A stretch of DNA of 64,000 bases, taken from the NCBI GenBank assembly GCA_949358305.1, contig CASHSZ010000124.1:1-64000 (forward strand), given 5' to 3'. The position numbers were made by a program, and so were the translations under genes. The DNA comes from Strigamia acuminata (taxonomy: Eukaryota; Arthropoda; Chilopoda; Geophilomorpha; Linotaeniidae). Under the pieces are notes generated by a model. That model saw only the letters and a program-made list of their open reading frames with translations, searched no databases and had not been told where the DNA came from. Below, one piece after another: positions 43,815 through 58,800 of this stretch. Position 1 is the stretch's first letter; each line of letters begins with the position of its first letter.

Positions 43815-46800
43815 TTCTACTAAGGTTTAAACACTATTTCTGAACATTCAGAGACATTGGTCTTGTGGTGTTTGTGCTAAGTCAACTGTGATGAGATCAA
43901 AAGTCTATTCTCCCAAATCATCGGTTAAATGTTATAAAACTTACATTGGAGCCTTCTACTAAGGTTTAAACACTATTTCTGAACATTCAGAGACATTGGT
44001 CTTGTGGTGTTTGTGCTAAGTCAACTGTGATGAGATCAAAAGTCTATTCTCCCAAATCATCGGTTGGATGTTTCTAAAACTTACATTGGAGCCTTCTACT
44101 AAGGTTTAAACACTATTTCTGAACATTCAGAGACATTGGTCTTGTGGTGTTTGTGCTAAGTCAACTGTGATGAGATCAAAAGTCTATTCTCCCAAATCAT
44201 TGGTTGGATGTTTCTAAAACTTACATTGGAGCCTTCTACTAAGGTTTAAACACTATTTCTGAACATTCAGAGACATTGGTCTTGTGGTGTTTGTGCTAAG
44301 TCAACTGTGATGAGATCAAAAGTCTATTCTCCCAAATCATCGGTTGGATGTTTCTAAAACTTACATTGGAGCCTTCTACTAAGGTTTAAACACTATTTCT
44401 GAACATTCAGAGACATTGGTCTTGTGGTGTTTGTGCTAAGTCAACTGTGATGAGATCAAAAGTCTATTCTCCCAAATCATTGGTTGGATGTTTCTAAAAC
44501 TTACATTGGAGCCTTCTACTAAGGTTTAAACACTATTTCTGAACATTCAGAGACATTGGTCTTGTGGTGTTTGTGCTAAGTCAACTGTGATGAGATCAAA
44601 AGTCTATTCTCCCAAATCATCGGTTAAATGTTTCTAAAACTTACATTGGAGCCTTCTACTAAGGTTTAAACACTATTTCTGAACATTCAGAGACATTGGT
44701 CTTGTGGTGTTTGTGCTAAGTCAACTGTGATGAGATCAAAAGTCTATTCTCCCAAATCATCGGTTGGATGTTTCTAAAACTTACATTGGAGCCTTCTACT
44801 AAGGTTTAAACACTATTTCTGAACATTCAGAGACATTGGACTTGTGGTGTTTGTGCTAAGTCAACTGCGATGTGAAATGAGCTCAAAATTTTTTTTTCAA
44901 AATTTATTGCTTGGGTGTTGCTAAAACTTAGATTGAAGGCTTCTACTAAGGTTTAAACACTATTTCTGAACATTCAGAGACATTGGTCTTGTGGTGTTTG
45001 TGCTAAGTCAACTGCGATGTGAAATGAGCTCAAAATTTTTTTCTTCAAAATTTAATGCTTGGGTGTTGCTAAAACTTATATTGAAGGCTTCTACTAAGGT
45101 TTAAACACTATTTCTGAACATACAGAGACATTGGACTTGTGGTGTTTGTGCTAAGTAACTGTGATGAGATCAAAAGTCTATTCTCCCAAATCATTGCTTG
45201 GATGTTGCTAAAACTTACATTGAAGGCTTCTACTAAGGTTTAAACACTATTTCTGAACATTCAGAGACATTGGTCTTGTGGTGTTTGTGCTAAGTCAACT
45301 GTGATGAGATCAAAAGTCTATTCTCCCAAATCATCGGTTGGATGTTTCTAAAACTTACATTGGAGCCTTCTACTAAGGTTTAAACACTATTTCTGAACAT
45401 TCAGAGACATTGGTCTTATGGTGTTTGTGCTAAGTCAACTATGATGAGATCAAAAGTCTATTCTCCCAAATCATCGGTTGAATGTTTCTAAAACTTACAT
45501 TGGAGCCTTCTACTAAGGTTTAAACACTATTTCTGAACATTTAGAGACATTGGTCTTGTGGTGTTTGTGCTAAGTCAACTGTGATGAGATCAAAAGTCTA
45601 TTCTCCCAAATCATCGGTTGGATGTTTCTAAAACTTACATTGGAGCCTTCTACTAAGGTTTAAACACTATTTCTGAACATTCAGAGACATTGGTCTTGTG
45701 GTGTTTGTGCTAAGTCAACTGTGATGAGATCAAAAGTCTATTCTCCCAAATCATTGGTTGGATCTTTCTAAAACTTACATTGGAGCCTTCTACTAAGGTT
45801 TAAACACTATTTCTGAACATTCAGAGACATTGGTCTTGTGGTGTTTGTGCTAAGTCAACTGTGATGAGATCAAAAGTCTATTCTCCCAAATCATCGGTTG
45901 AATGTTTCTAAAACTTACATTGGAGCCTTCTACTAAGGTTTAAACACTATTTCTGAACATTCAGAGACATTGGTCTTGTGGTGTTTGTGCTAAGTCAACT
46001 GTGATGAGATCAAAAGTCTATTCTCCCAAATCATCGGTTGGATGTTTCTAAAACTTACATTGGAGCCTTCTACTAAGGTTTAAACACTATTTCTGAACAT
46101 TCAGAGACATTGGTCTTGTGGTGTTTGTGCTAAGTCAACTGCGATGTGAAATAAGCTCAAAATTTTTTTTTCAAAATTTATTGCTTGGGTGTTGCTAAAA
46201 CTTACATTGAAGGCTTCTACTAAGGTTTAAACACTATTTCTAAACATTCAGAGACATTGGTCTTGTGGTGTTTGTGCTAAGTCAACTGTGATGAGATCAA
46301 AAGTCTATTCTCCTAAATCATCGGTTGGATGTTTCTAAAACTTACATTGGAGCCTTCTACTAAGGTTTAAACACTATTTCTGAACATTCAGAGACATTGG
46401 TCTTGTGGTGTTTGTGCTAAGTCAACTGTGATGAGATCAAAAGTCTATTCTCCCAAATCATCGGTTGGATGTTTCTAAAACTTACATTGGAGCCTTCTAC
46501 TAAGGTTTAAACACTATTTCTGAACATTCAGAGACATTGGACTTGTGGTGTTTGTGCTAAGTCAACTGCGATGTGAAATAAGCTCAAAATTTTTTTTTCA
46601 AAATTTATTGCTTGGGTGTTGCTAAAACTTAGATTGAAGGCTTCTACTAAGGTTTAAACACTATTTCTGAACATACAGAGACATTGGACTTGTGGTGTTT
46701 GTGCTAAGTAACTGTGATGAGATCAAAAGTCTATTCTCCCAAATCATTGCTTGGATGTTGCTAAAACTTACATTGAAGGCTTCTACTAAGGTTTAAACAC

Positions 46801-49800
46801 TATTTCTAAACATTCAGAGACATTGGTCTTGTGGTGTTTGTGCTAAGTCAACTGTGATGAGATCAAAAGTCTATTCTCCTAAATCATCGGTTGGATGTTT
46901 CTAAAACTTACATTGGAGCCTTCTACTAAGGTTTAAACACTATTTCTGAACATTCAGAGACATTGGTCTTGTGGTGTTTGTGCTAAGTCAACTGCGATGT
47001 GAAATGAGCTCAAAATTTTTTTTTCAAAATTTATTGCTTGGGTGTTGCTAAAACTTATATTGAAGGCTTCTACTAAGGTTTAAACACTATTTCTGAACAT
47101 TCAGAGACATTGGTCTTGTGGTGTTTGTGCTAAGTCAACTGCGATGTGAAATGAGCTCAAAATTTTTTTTTCAAAATTTAATGCTTGGGTGTTGCTAAAA
47201 CTTATATTGAAGGCTTCTACTAAGGTTTAAACACTATTTCTGAACATTCAGAGACATTGGACTTGTGGTGTTTGTGCTAAGTCAACTGTGATGAGATCCA
47301 AAGTCTATTCTCCCAAATCATTAATTGGATGTTTCTAAAACTTACATTGGAGCCTTCTACTAAGGTTTAAACACTATTTCTGAACATTCAGAGACATTGG
47401 TCTTGTGGTGTTTGTGCTAAGTCAACTGTGATGAGATCAAAAGTCTTTTCTCTCAAATCATCGGTTGGATGTTTCTAAAACTTACATTGGAGCCTTCTAC
47501 TAAGGTTTAAACACTATTTCTGAACATTCAGAGACATTGGTCTTGTGGTGTTTGTGCTAAGTCAACTGTGATGAGATCAAAAGTCTATTCTCCCAAATCA
47601 TTGGTTGGATGTTTCTAAAACTTACATTGGAGCCTTCTACTAAGGTTTAAACACTATTTCTGAACATTCAGAGACATTGGTCTTGTGGTGTTTGTGCTAA
47701 GTCAACTGTGATGAGATCAAAAGTCTATTCTCCCAAATCATCGGTTAAATGTTTCTAAAACTTACATTGGAGCCTTCTACTAAGGTTTAAACACTATTTC
47801 TGAACATTCAGAGACATTGGTCTTGTGGTGTTTGTGCTAAGTCAACTGTGATGAGATCAAAAGTCTATTCTCCCAAATCATCGGTTGGATGTTTCTAAAA
47901 CTTACATTGGAGCCTTCTACTAAGGTTTAAACACTATTTCTGAACATTCAGAGACATTGGACTTGTGGTGTTTGTGCTAAGTCAACTGCGATGTGAAATG
48001 AGCTCAAAATTTTTTTTTCAAAATTTATTGCTTGGGTGTTGCTAAGACTTAGATTGAAGGCTTCTACTAAGGTTTAAACACTATTTCTGAACATACAGAG
48101 ACATTGGACTTGTGGTGTTTGTGCTAAGTAACTGTGATGAGATCAAAAGTCTATTCTCTCAAATCATTGCTTGGATGTTGCTAAAACTTACATTGAAGGC
48201 TTCTACTAAGGTTTAAACACTATTTCTGAACTTTCAGAGACATTGGTCTTGTGGTGTTTATGCTAAGTCAACTGTGATGAGATCAAAAGTCTATTCTCCC
48301 AAATCATCGGTTGGATGTTTCTAAAACTTACATTGGAGCCTTCTACTAAGGTTTAAACACTATTTCTGAACATTCAGAGACATTGGTCTTGTGGTGTTTG
48401 TGCTAAGTCAACTGTGATGAGATCAAAAGTCTATTCTCCCAAATCATTGGTTGGATGTTTCTAAAACTTATATTGGAGCCTTCTACTAAGGTTTAAACAC
48501 TATTTCTGAACATTCAGAGACATTGGTCTTGTGGTGTTTGTGCTAAGTCAACTGTGATGAGATCAAAAGTCTATTCTCCCAAATCATCGGTTAAATGTTT
48601 CTAAAACTTACATTGGAGCCTTCTACTAAGGTTTAAACACTATTTCTGAACATTCAGAGACATTGGTCTTGTGGTGTTTGTGCTAAGTCAACTGTGATGA
48701 GATCAAAAGTCTATTCTCCCAAATCATCGGTTGGATGTTTCTAAAACTTACATTGGAGCCTTCTATTAAGGTTTAAACACTATTTCTGAACATTCAGAGA
48801 CATTGGACTTGTGGTGTTTGTGCTAAGTCAACTGCGATGTGAAATGAGCTCAAAATTTTTTTTTCAAAATTTATTGCTTGGGTGTTGCTAAAACTTAGAT
48901 TGAAGGCTTCTACTAAGGTTTAAACACTATTTCTGAACATACAGAGACATTGGACTTGTGGTGTTTGTGCTAAGTAACTGTGATGAGATCAAAAGTCTAT
49001 TCTCCCAAATCATTGCTTGGATGTTGCTAAAACTTACATTGAAGGCTTCTACTAAGGTTTAAACACTATTTCTAAACATTCAGAGACATTGGTCTTGTGG
49101 TGTTTGTGCTAAGTCAACTGTGATGAGATCAAAAGTCTATTCTCCTAAATCATCGGTTGGATGTTTCTAAAACTTACATTGGAGCCTTCTACTAAGGTTT
49201 AAACACTATTTCTGAACATTCAGAGACATTGGTCTTGTGGTGTTTGTGCTAAGTCAACTGCGATGTGAAATGAGCTCAAAATTTTTTTTTCAAAATTTAT
49301 TGCTTGGGTGTTGCTAAAACTTATATTGAAGGCTTCTACTAAGGTTTAAACACTATTTCTGAACATTCAGAGACATTGGTCTTGTGGTGTTTGTGCTAAG
49401 TCAACTGCGATGTGAAATGAGCTCAAAATTTTTTTTTCAAAATTTAATGCTTGGGTGTTGCTAAAACTTATATTGAAGGCTTCTACTAAGGTTTAAACAC
49501 TATTTCTGAACATTCAGAGACATTGGACTTGTGGTGTTTGTGCTAAGTCAACTGTGATGAGATCCAAAGTCTATTCTCCCAAATCATTAATTGGATGTTT
49601 CTAAAACTTACATTGGAGCCTTCTACTAAGGTTTAAACACTATTTCTGAACATTCAGAGACATTGGTCTTGTGGTGTTTGTGCTAAGTCAACTGTGATGA
49701 GATCAAAAGTCTTTTCTCTCAAATCATCGGTTGGATGTTTCTAAAACTTACATTGGAGCCTTCTACTAAGGTTTAAACACTATTTCTGAACATTCAGAGA

Positions 49801-52800
49801 CATTGGTCTTGTGGTGTTTGTGCTAAGTCAACTGTGATGAGATCAAAAGTCTATTCTCCCAAATCATTGGTTGGATGTTTCTAAAACTTACATTGGAGCC
49901 TTCTACTAAGGTTTAAACACTATTTCTGAACTTTCAGAGACATTGGTCTTGTGGTGTTTATGCTAAGTCAACTGTGATGAGATCAAAAGTCTATTCTCCC
50001 AAATCATCGGTTGGATGTTTCTAAAACTTACATTGGAGCCTTCTACTAAGGTTTAAACACTATTTCTGAACATTCAGAGACATTGGTCTTGTGGTGTTTG
50101 TGCTAAGTCAACTGTGATGAGATCAAAAGTCTATTCTCCCAAATCATTGGTTGGATGTTTCTAAAACTTACATTGGAGCCTTCTACTAAGGTTTAAACAC
50201 TATTTCTGAACATTCAGAGACATTGGTCTTGTGGTGTTTGTGCTAAGTCAACTGTGATGAGATCAAAAGTCTATTCTCCCAAATCATCGGTTAAATGTTT
50301 CTAAAACTTACATTGGAGCCTTCTACTAAGGTTTAAACACTATTTCTGAACATTCAGAGACATTGGTCTTGTGGTGTTTGTGCTAAGTCAACTGTGATGA
50401 GATCAAAAGTCTATTCTCCCAAATCATCGGTTGGATGTTTCTAAAACTTACATTGGAGCCTTCTATTAAGGTTTAAACACTATTTCTGAACATTCAGAGA
50501 CATTGGACTTGTGGTGTTTGTGCTAAGTCAACTGCGATGTGAAATGAGCTCAAAATTTTTTTTTCAAAATTTATTGCTTGGGTGTTGCTAAAACTTAGAT
50601 TGAAGGCTTCTACTAAGGTTTAAACACTATTTCTGAACATACAGAGACATTGGACTTGTGGTGTTTGTGCTAAGTAACTGTGATGAGATCAAAAGTCTAT
50701 TCTCCCAAATCATTGCTTGGATGTTGCTAAAACTTACATTGAAGGCTTCTACTAAGGTTTAAACACTATTTCTAAACATTCAGAGACATTGGTCTTGTGG
50801 TGTTTGTGCTAAGTCAACTGTGATGAGATCAAAAGTCTATTCTCCTAAATCATCGGTTGGATGTTTCTAAAACTTACATTGGAGCCTTCTACTAAGGTTT
50901 AAACACTATTTCTGAACATTCAGAGACATTGGTCTTGTGGTGTTTGTGCTAAGTCAACTGCGATGTGAAATGAGCTCAAAATTTTTTTTTCAAAATTTAT
51001 TGCTTGGGTGTTGCTAAAACTTATATTGAAGGCTTCTACTAAGGTTTAAACACTATTTCTGAACATTCAGAGACATTGGTCTTGTGGTGTTTGTGCTAAG
51101 TCAACTGCGATGTGAAATGAGCTCAAAATTTTTTTTTCAAAATTTAATGCTTGGGTGTTGCTAAAACTTATATTGAAGGCTTCTACTAAGGTTTAAACAC
51201 TATTTCTGAACATTCAGAGACATTGGACTTGTGGTGTTTGTGCTAAGTCAACTGTGATGAGATCCAAAGTCTATTCTCCCAAATCATTAATTGGATGTTT
51301 CTAAAACTTACATTGGAGCCTTCTACTAAGGTTTAAACACTATTTCTGAACATTCAGAGACATTGGTCTTGTGGTGTTTGTGCTAAGTCAACTGTGATGA
51401 GATCAAAAGTCTTTTCTCTCAAATCATCGGTTGGATGTTTCTAAAACTTACATTGGAGCCTTCTACTAAGGTTTAAACACTATTTCTGAACATTCAGAGA
51501 CATTGGTCTTGTGGTGTTTGTGCTAAGTCAACTGTGATGAGATCAAAAGTCTATTCTCCCAAATCATTGGTTGGATGTTTCTAAAACTTACATTGGAGCC
51601 TTCTACTAAGGTTTAAACACTATTTCTGAACATTCAGAGACATTGGTTTTGTGGTGTTTGTGCTAAGTCAACTGTGATGAGATCAAAAGTCTATTCTCCC
51701 AAATCATCGGTTAAATGTTTCTAAAACTTACATTGGAGCCTTCTACTAAGGTTTAAACACTATTTCTGAACATTCAGAGACATTGGTCTTGTGGTGTTTG
51801 TGCTAAGTCAACTGTGATGAGATCAAAAGTCTATTCTCCCAAATCATCGGTTGGATGTTTCTAAAACTTACATTGGAGCCTTCTACTAAGGTTTAAACAC
51901 TATTTCTGAACATTCAGAGACATTGGACTTGTGGTGTTTGTGCTAAGTCAACTGCGATGTGAAATGAGCTCAAAATTTTTTTTTCAAAATTTATTGCTTG
52001 GGTGTTGCTAAGACTTAGATTGAAGGCTTCTACTAAGGTTTAAACACTATTTCTGAACATACAGAGACATTGGTCTTGTGGTGTTTGTGCTAAGTCAACT
52101 GCGATGTGAAATGAGCTCAAAATTTTTTTTTCAAAATTTAATGCTTGGGTGTTGCTAAAACTTATATTGAAGGCTTCTACTAAGGTTTAAACACTATTTC
52201 TGAACATTCAGAGACATTGGACTTGTGGTGTTTGTGCTAAGTCAACTGTGATGAGATCCAAAGTCTATTCTCCCAAATCATTAATTGGATGTTTCTAAAA
52301 CTTACATTGGAGCCTTCTACTAAGGTTTAAACACTATTTCTGAACATTCAGAGACATTGGTCTTGTGGTGTTTGTGCTAAGTCAACTGTGATGAGATCAA
52401 AAGTCTTTTCTCTCAAATCATCGGTTGGATGTTTCTAAAACTTACATTGGAGCCTTCTACTAAGGTTTAAACACTATTTCTGAACATTCAGAGACATTGG
52501 TCTTGTGGTGTTTGTGCTAAGTCAACTGTGATGAGATCAAAAGTCTATTCTCCCAAATCATTGGTTGGATGTTTCTAAAACTTACATTGGAGCCTTCTAC
52601 TAAGGTTTAAACACTATTTCTGAACATTCAGAGACATTGGTCTTGTGGTGTTTGTGCTAAGTCAACTGTGATGAGATCAAAAGTCTATTCTCCCAAATCA
52701 TCGGTTAAATGTTTCTAAAACTTACATTGGAGCCTTCTACTAAGGTTTAAACACTATTTCTGAACATTCAGAGACATTGGTCTTGTGGTGTTTGTGCTAA

Positions 52801-55800
52801 GTCAACTGTGATGAGATCAAAAGTCTATTCTCCCAAATCATCGGTTGGATGTTTCTAAAACTTACATTGGAGCCTTCTACTAAGGTTTAAACACTATTTC
52901 TGAACATTCAGAGACATTGGACTTGTGGTGTTTGTGCTAAGTCAACTGCGATGTGAAATGAGCTCAAAATTTTTTTTTCAAAATTTATTGCTTGGGTGTT
53001 GCTAAGACTTAGATTGAAGGCTTCTACTAAGGTTTAAACACTATTTCTGAACATACAGAGACATTGGACTTGTGGTGTTTGTGCTAAGTAACTGTGATGA
53101 GATCAAAAGTCTATTCTCTCAAATCATTGCTTGGATGTTGCTAAAACTTACATTGAAGGCTTCTACTAAGGTTTAAACACTATTTCTGAACTTTCAGAGA
53201 CATTGGTCTTGTGGTGTTTATGCTAAGTCAACTGTGATGAGATCAAAAGTCTATTCTCCCAAATCATCGGTTGGATGTTTCTAAAACTTACATTGGAGCC
53301 TTCTACTAAGGTTTAAACACTATTTCTGAACATTCAGAGACATTGGTCTTGTGGTGTTTGTGCTAAGTCAACTGTGATGAGATCAAAAGTCTATTCTCCC
53401 AAATCATTGGTTGGATGTTTCTAAAACTTACATTGGAGCCTTCTACTAAGGTTTAAACACTATTTCTGAACATTCAGAGACATTGGTCTTGTGGTGTTTG
53501 TGCTAAGTCAACTGTGATGAGATCAAAAGTCTATTCTCCCAAATCATCGGTTAAATGTTTCTAAAACTTACATTGGAGCCTTCTACTAAGGTTTAAACAC
53601 TATTTCTGAACATTCAGAGACATTGGTCTTGTGGTGTTTGTGCTAAGTCAACTGTGATGAGATCAAAAGTCTATTCTCCCAAATCATCGGTTGGATGTTT
53701 CTAAAACTTACATTGGAGCCTTCTATTAAGGTTTAAACACTATTTCTGAACATTCAGAGACATTGGACTTGTGGTGTTTGTGCTAAGTCAACTGCGATGT
53801 GAAATGAGCTCAAAATTTTTTTTTCAAAATTTATTGCTTGGGTGTTGCTAAAACTTAGATTGAAGGCTTCTACTAAGGTTTAAACACTATTTCTGAACAT
53901 ACAGAGACATTGGACTTGTGGTGTTTGTGCTAAGTAACTGTGATGAGATCAAAAGTCTATTCTCCCAAATCATTGCTTGGATGTTGCTAAAACTTACATT
54001 GAAGGCTTCTACTAAGGTTTAAACACTATTTCTAAACATTCAGAGACATTGGTCTTGTGGTGTTTGTGCTAAGTCAACTGTGATGAGATCAAAAGTCTAT
54101 TCTCCTAAATCATCGGTTGGATGTTTCTAAAACTTACATTGGAGCCTTCTACTAAGGTTTAAACACTATTTCTGAACATTCAGAGACATTGGTCTTGTGG
54201 TGTTTGTGCTAAGTCAACTGCGATGTGAAATGAGCTCAAAATTTTTTTTTCAAAATTTATTGCTTGGGTGTTGCTAAAACTTATATTGAAGGCTTCTACT
54301 AAGGTTTAAACACTATTTCTGAACATTCAGAGACATTGGTCTTGTGGTGTTTGTGCTAAGTCAACTGCGATGTGAAATGAGCTCAAAATTTTTTTTTCAA
54401 AATTTAATGCTTGGGTGTTGCTAAAACTTATATTGAAGGCTTCTACTAAGGTTTAAACACTATTTCTGAACATTCAGAGACATTGGACTTGTGGTGTTTG
54501 TGCTAAGTCAACTGTGATGAGATCCAAAGTCTATTCTCCCAAATCATTAATTGGATGTTTCTAAAACTTACATTGGAGCCTTCTACTAAGGTTTAAACAC
54601 TATTTCTGAACATTCAGAGACATTGGTCTTGTGGTGTTTGTGCTAAGTCAACTGTGATGAGATCAAAAGTCTTTTCTCTCAAATCATCGGTTGGATGTTT
54701 CTAAAACTTACATTGGAGCCTTCTACTAAGGTTTAAACACTATTTCTGAACATTCAGAGACATTGGTCTTGTGGTGTTTGTGCTAAGTCAACTGTGATGA
54801 GATCAAAAGTCTATTCTCCCAAATCATTGGTTGGATGTTTCTAAAACTTACATTGGAGCCTTCTACTAAGGTTTAAACACTATTTCTGAACATTCAGAGA
54901 CATTGGTCTTGTGGTGTTTGTGCTAAGTCAACTGTGATGAGATCAAAAGTCTATTCTCCCAAATCATCGGTTAAATGTTTCTAAAACTTACATTGGAGCC
55001 TTCTACTAAGGTTTAAACACTATTTCTGAACATTCAGAGACATTGGTCTTGTGGTGTTTGTGCTAAGTCAACTGTGATGAGATCAAAAGTCTATTCTCCC
55101 AAATCATCGGTTGGATGTTTCTAAAACTTACATTGGAGCCTTCTACTAAGGTTTAAACACTATTTCTGAACATTCAGAGACATTGGACTTGTGGTGTTTG
55201 TGCTAAGTCAACTGCGATGTGAAATGAACTCAAAATTTTTTTTTCAAAATTTATTGCTTGGGTGTTGCTAAGACTTAGATTGAAGGCTTCTACTAAGGTT
55301 TAAACACTATTTCTGAACATACAGAGACATTGGACTTGTGGTGTTTGTGCTAAGTAACTGTGATGAGATCAAAAGTCTATTCTCTCAAATCATTGCTTGG
55401 ATGTTGCTAAAACTTACATTGAAGGCTTCTACTAAGGTTTAAACACTATTTCTGAACTTTCAGAGACATTGGTCTTGTGGTGTTTATGCTAAGTCAACTG
55501 TGATGAGATCAAAAGTCTATTCTCCCAAATCATCGGTTGGATGTTTCTAAAACTTACATTGGAGCCTTCTACTAAGGTTTAAACACTATTTCTGAACATT
55601 CAGAGACATTGGTCTTGTGGTGTTTGTGCTAAGTCAACTGTGATGAGATCAAAAGTCTATTCTCCCAAATCATTGGTTGGATGTTTCTAAAACTTACATT
55701 GGAGCCTTCTACTAAGGTTTAAACACTATTTCTGAACATTCAGAGACATTGGTCTTGTGGTGTTTGTGCTAAGTCAACTGTGATGAGATCAAAAGTCTAT

Positions 55801-58800
55801 TCTCCCAAATCATCGGTTAAATGTTTCTAAAACTTACATTGGAGCCTTCTACTAAGGTTTAAACACTATTTCTGAACATTCAGAGACATTGGTCTTGTGG
55901 TGTTTGTGCTAAGTCAACTGTGATGAGATCAAAAGTCTATTCTCCCAAATCATCGGTTGGATGTTTCTAAAACTTACATTGGAGCCTTCTATTAAGGTTT
56001 AAACACTATTTCTGAACATTCAGAGACATTGGACTTGTGGTGTTTGTGCTAAGTCAACTGCGATGTGAAATGAGCTCAAAATTTTTTTTTCAAAATTTAT
56101 TGCTTGGGTGTTGCTAAAACTTAGATTGAAGGCTTCTACTAAGGTTTAAACACTATTTCTGAACATTCAGAGACATTGGTCTTGTGGTGTTTGTGCTAAG
56201 TCAACTGTGATGAGATCAAAAGTCTATTCTCCCAAATCATCGGTTGGATGTTTCTAAAACTTACATTGGAGCCTTCTACTAAGGTTTAAACACTATTTCT
56301 GAACATTCAGAGACATTGGTCTTGTGGTGTTTGTGCTAAGTCAACTGCGATGTGAAATAAGCTCAAAATTTTTTTTTCAAAATTTATTGCTTGGGTGTTG
56401 CTAAAACTTACATTGAAGGCTTCTACTAAGGTTTAAACACTATTTCTAAACATTCAGAGACATTGGTCTTGTGGTGTTTGTGCTAAGTCAACTGTGATGA
56501 GATCAAAAGTCTATTCTCCCAAATCATCGGTTGGATGTTTCTAAAACTTACATTGGAGCCTTCTATTAAGGTTTAAACACTATTTCTGAACATTCAGAGA
56601 CATTGGACTTGTGGTGTTTGTGCTAAGTCAACTGCGATGTGAAATGAGCTCAAAATTTTTTTTTCAAAATTTATTGCTTGGGTGTTGCTAAAACTTAGAT
56701 TGAAGGCTTCTACTAAGGTTTAAACACTATTTCTGAACATTCAGAGACATTGGTCTTGTGGTGTTTGTGCTAAGTCAACTGTGATGAGATCAAAAGTCTA
56801 TTCTCCCAAATCATCGGTTGGATGTTTCTAAAACTTACATTGGAGCCTTCTACTAAGGTTTAAACACTATTTCTGAACATTCAGAGACATTGGTCTTGTG
56901 GTGTTTGTGCTAAGTCAACTGCGATGTGAAATAAGCTCAAAATTTTTTTTTCAAAATTTATTGCTTGGGTGTTGCTAAAACTTACATTGAAGGCTTCTAC
57001 TAAGGTTTAAACACTATTTCTAAACATTCAGAGACATTGGTCTTGTGGTGTTTGTGCTAAGTCAACTGTGATGAGATCAAAAGTCTATTCTCCCAAATCA
57101 TCGGTTGGATGTTTCTAAAACTTACATTGGAGCCTTCTACTAAGGTTTAAACACTATTTCTGAACATTCAGAGACATTGGTCTTGTGGTGTTTGTGCTAA
57201 GTCAACTGCGATGTGAAATAAGCTCAAAATTTTTTTTTCAAAATTTATTGCTTGGGTGTTGCTAAAACTTACATTGAAGGCTTCTACTAAGGTTTAAACA
57301 CTATTTCTAAACATTCAGAGACATTGGTCTTGTGGTGTTTGTGCTAAGTCAACTGTGATGAGATCAAAAGTCTATTCTCCCAAATCATCGGTTGGATGTT
57401 TCTAAAACTTACATTGGAGCCTTCTACTAAGGTTTAAACACTATTTCTGAACATTCAGAGACATTGGTCTTGTGATGTTTGTGCTAAGTCAACTGTGATG
57501 AGATCAAAAGTCTATTCTCCCAAATCATCGGTTAAATGTTTCTAAAACTTACATTGGAGCCTTCTACTAAGGTTTAAACACTATTTCTGAACATTCAGAG
57601 ACATTGGTCTTGTGGTGTTTGTGCTAAGTCAACTGTGATGAGATCAAAAGTCTATTCTCCCAAATCATCGGTTGGATGTTTCTAAAACTTACATTGGAGC
57701 CTTCTACTAAGGTTTAAACACTATTTCTGAACATTCAGAGACATTGGACTTGTGGTGTTTGTGCTAAGTCAACTGCGATGTGAAATAAGCTCAAAATTTT
57801 TTTTTCAAAATTTATTGCTTGGGTGTTGCTAAAACTTACATTGAAGGCTTCTACTAAGGTTTAAACACTATTTCTAAACATTCAGAACCATTGGTCTTGT
57901 GGTGTTTGTGCTAAGTCAACTGTGATGAGATCAAAAGTCTATTCTCTTAAATCATCGGTTGGATGTTTCTAAAACTTACATTGGAGCCTTCTACTAAGGT
58001 TTAAACACTATTTCTGAACATTCAGAGACATTGGTCTTGTGGTGTTTGTGCTAAGTCAACTGCGATGTGAAATGAGCTCAAAATTTTTTTTTCAAAATTT
58101 ATTGCTTGGGTGTTGCTAAAACTTATATTGAAGGCTTCTACTAAGGTTTAAACACTATTTCTGAACATTCAGTGACATTGGTCTTGTGGTGTTTGTGCTA
58201 AGTCAACTGCGATGTGAAATGAGCTCAAAATTTTTTTTTCAAAATTTAATGCTTGGGTGTTGCTAAAACTTATATTGAAGGCTTCTACTAAGGTTTAAAC
58301 ACTATTTCTGAACATTCAGAGACATTGGACTTGTGGTGTTTGTGCTAAGTCAACTGTGATGAGATCCAAAGTCTATTCTCCCAAATCATTGGTTGGATGT
58401 TTCTAAAACTTACATTGGAGCCTTCTACTAAGGTTTAAACACTATTTCTGAACATTCAGAGACATTGGTCTTGTGGTGTTTGTGCTAAGTCAACTGTGAT
58501 GAGATCAAAAGTCTTTTCTCCCAAATCATCGGTTGGATGTTTCTAAAACTTACATTGGAGCCTTCTACTAAGGTTTAAACACTATTTCTGAACATTCAGA
58601 GACATTGGTCTTGTGGTGTTTGTGCTAAGTCAACTGTGATGAGATCAAAAGTCTATTCTCCCAAATCATTGGTTGGATGTTTCTAAAACTTACATTGGAG
58701 CCTTCTACTAAGGTTTAAACACTATTTCTGAACATTCAGAGACATTGGTCTTGTGGTGTTTGTGCTAAGTCAACTGTGATGAGATCAAAAGTCTATTCTC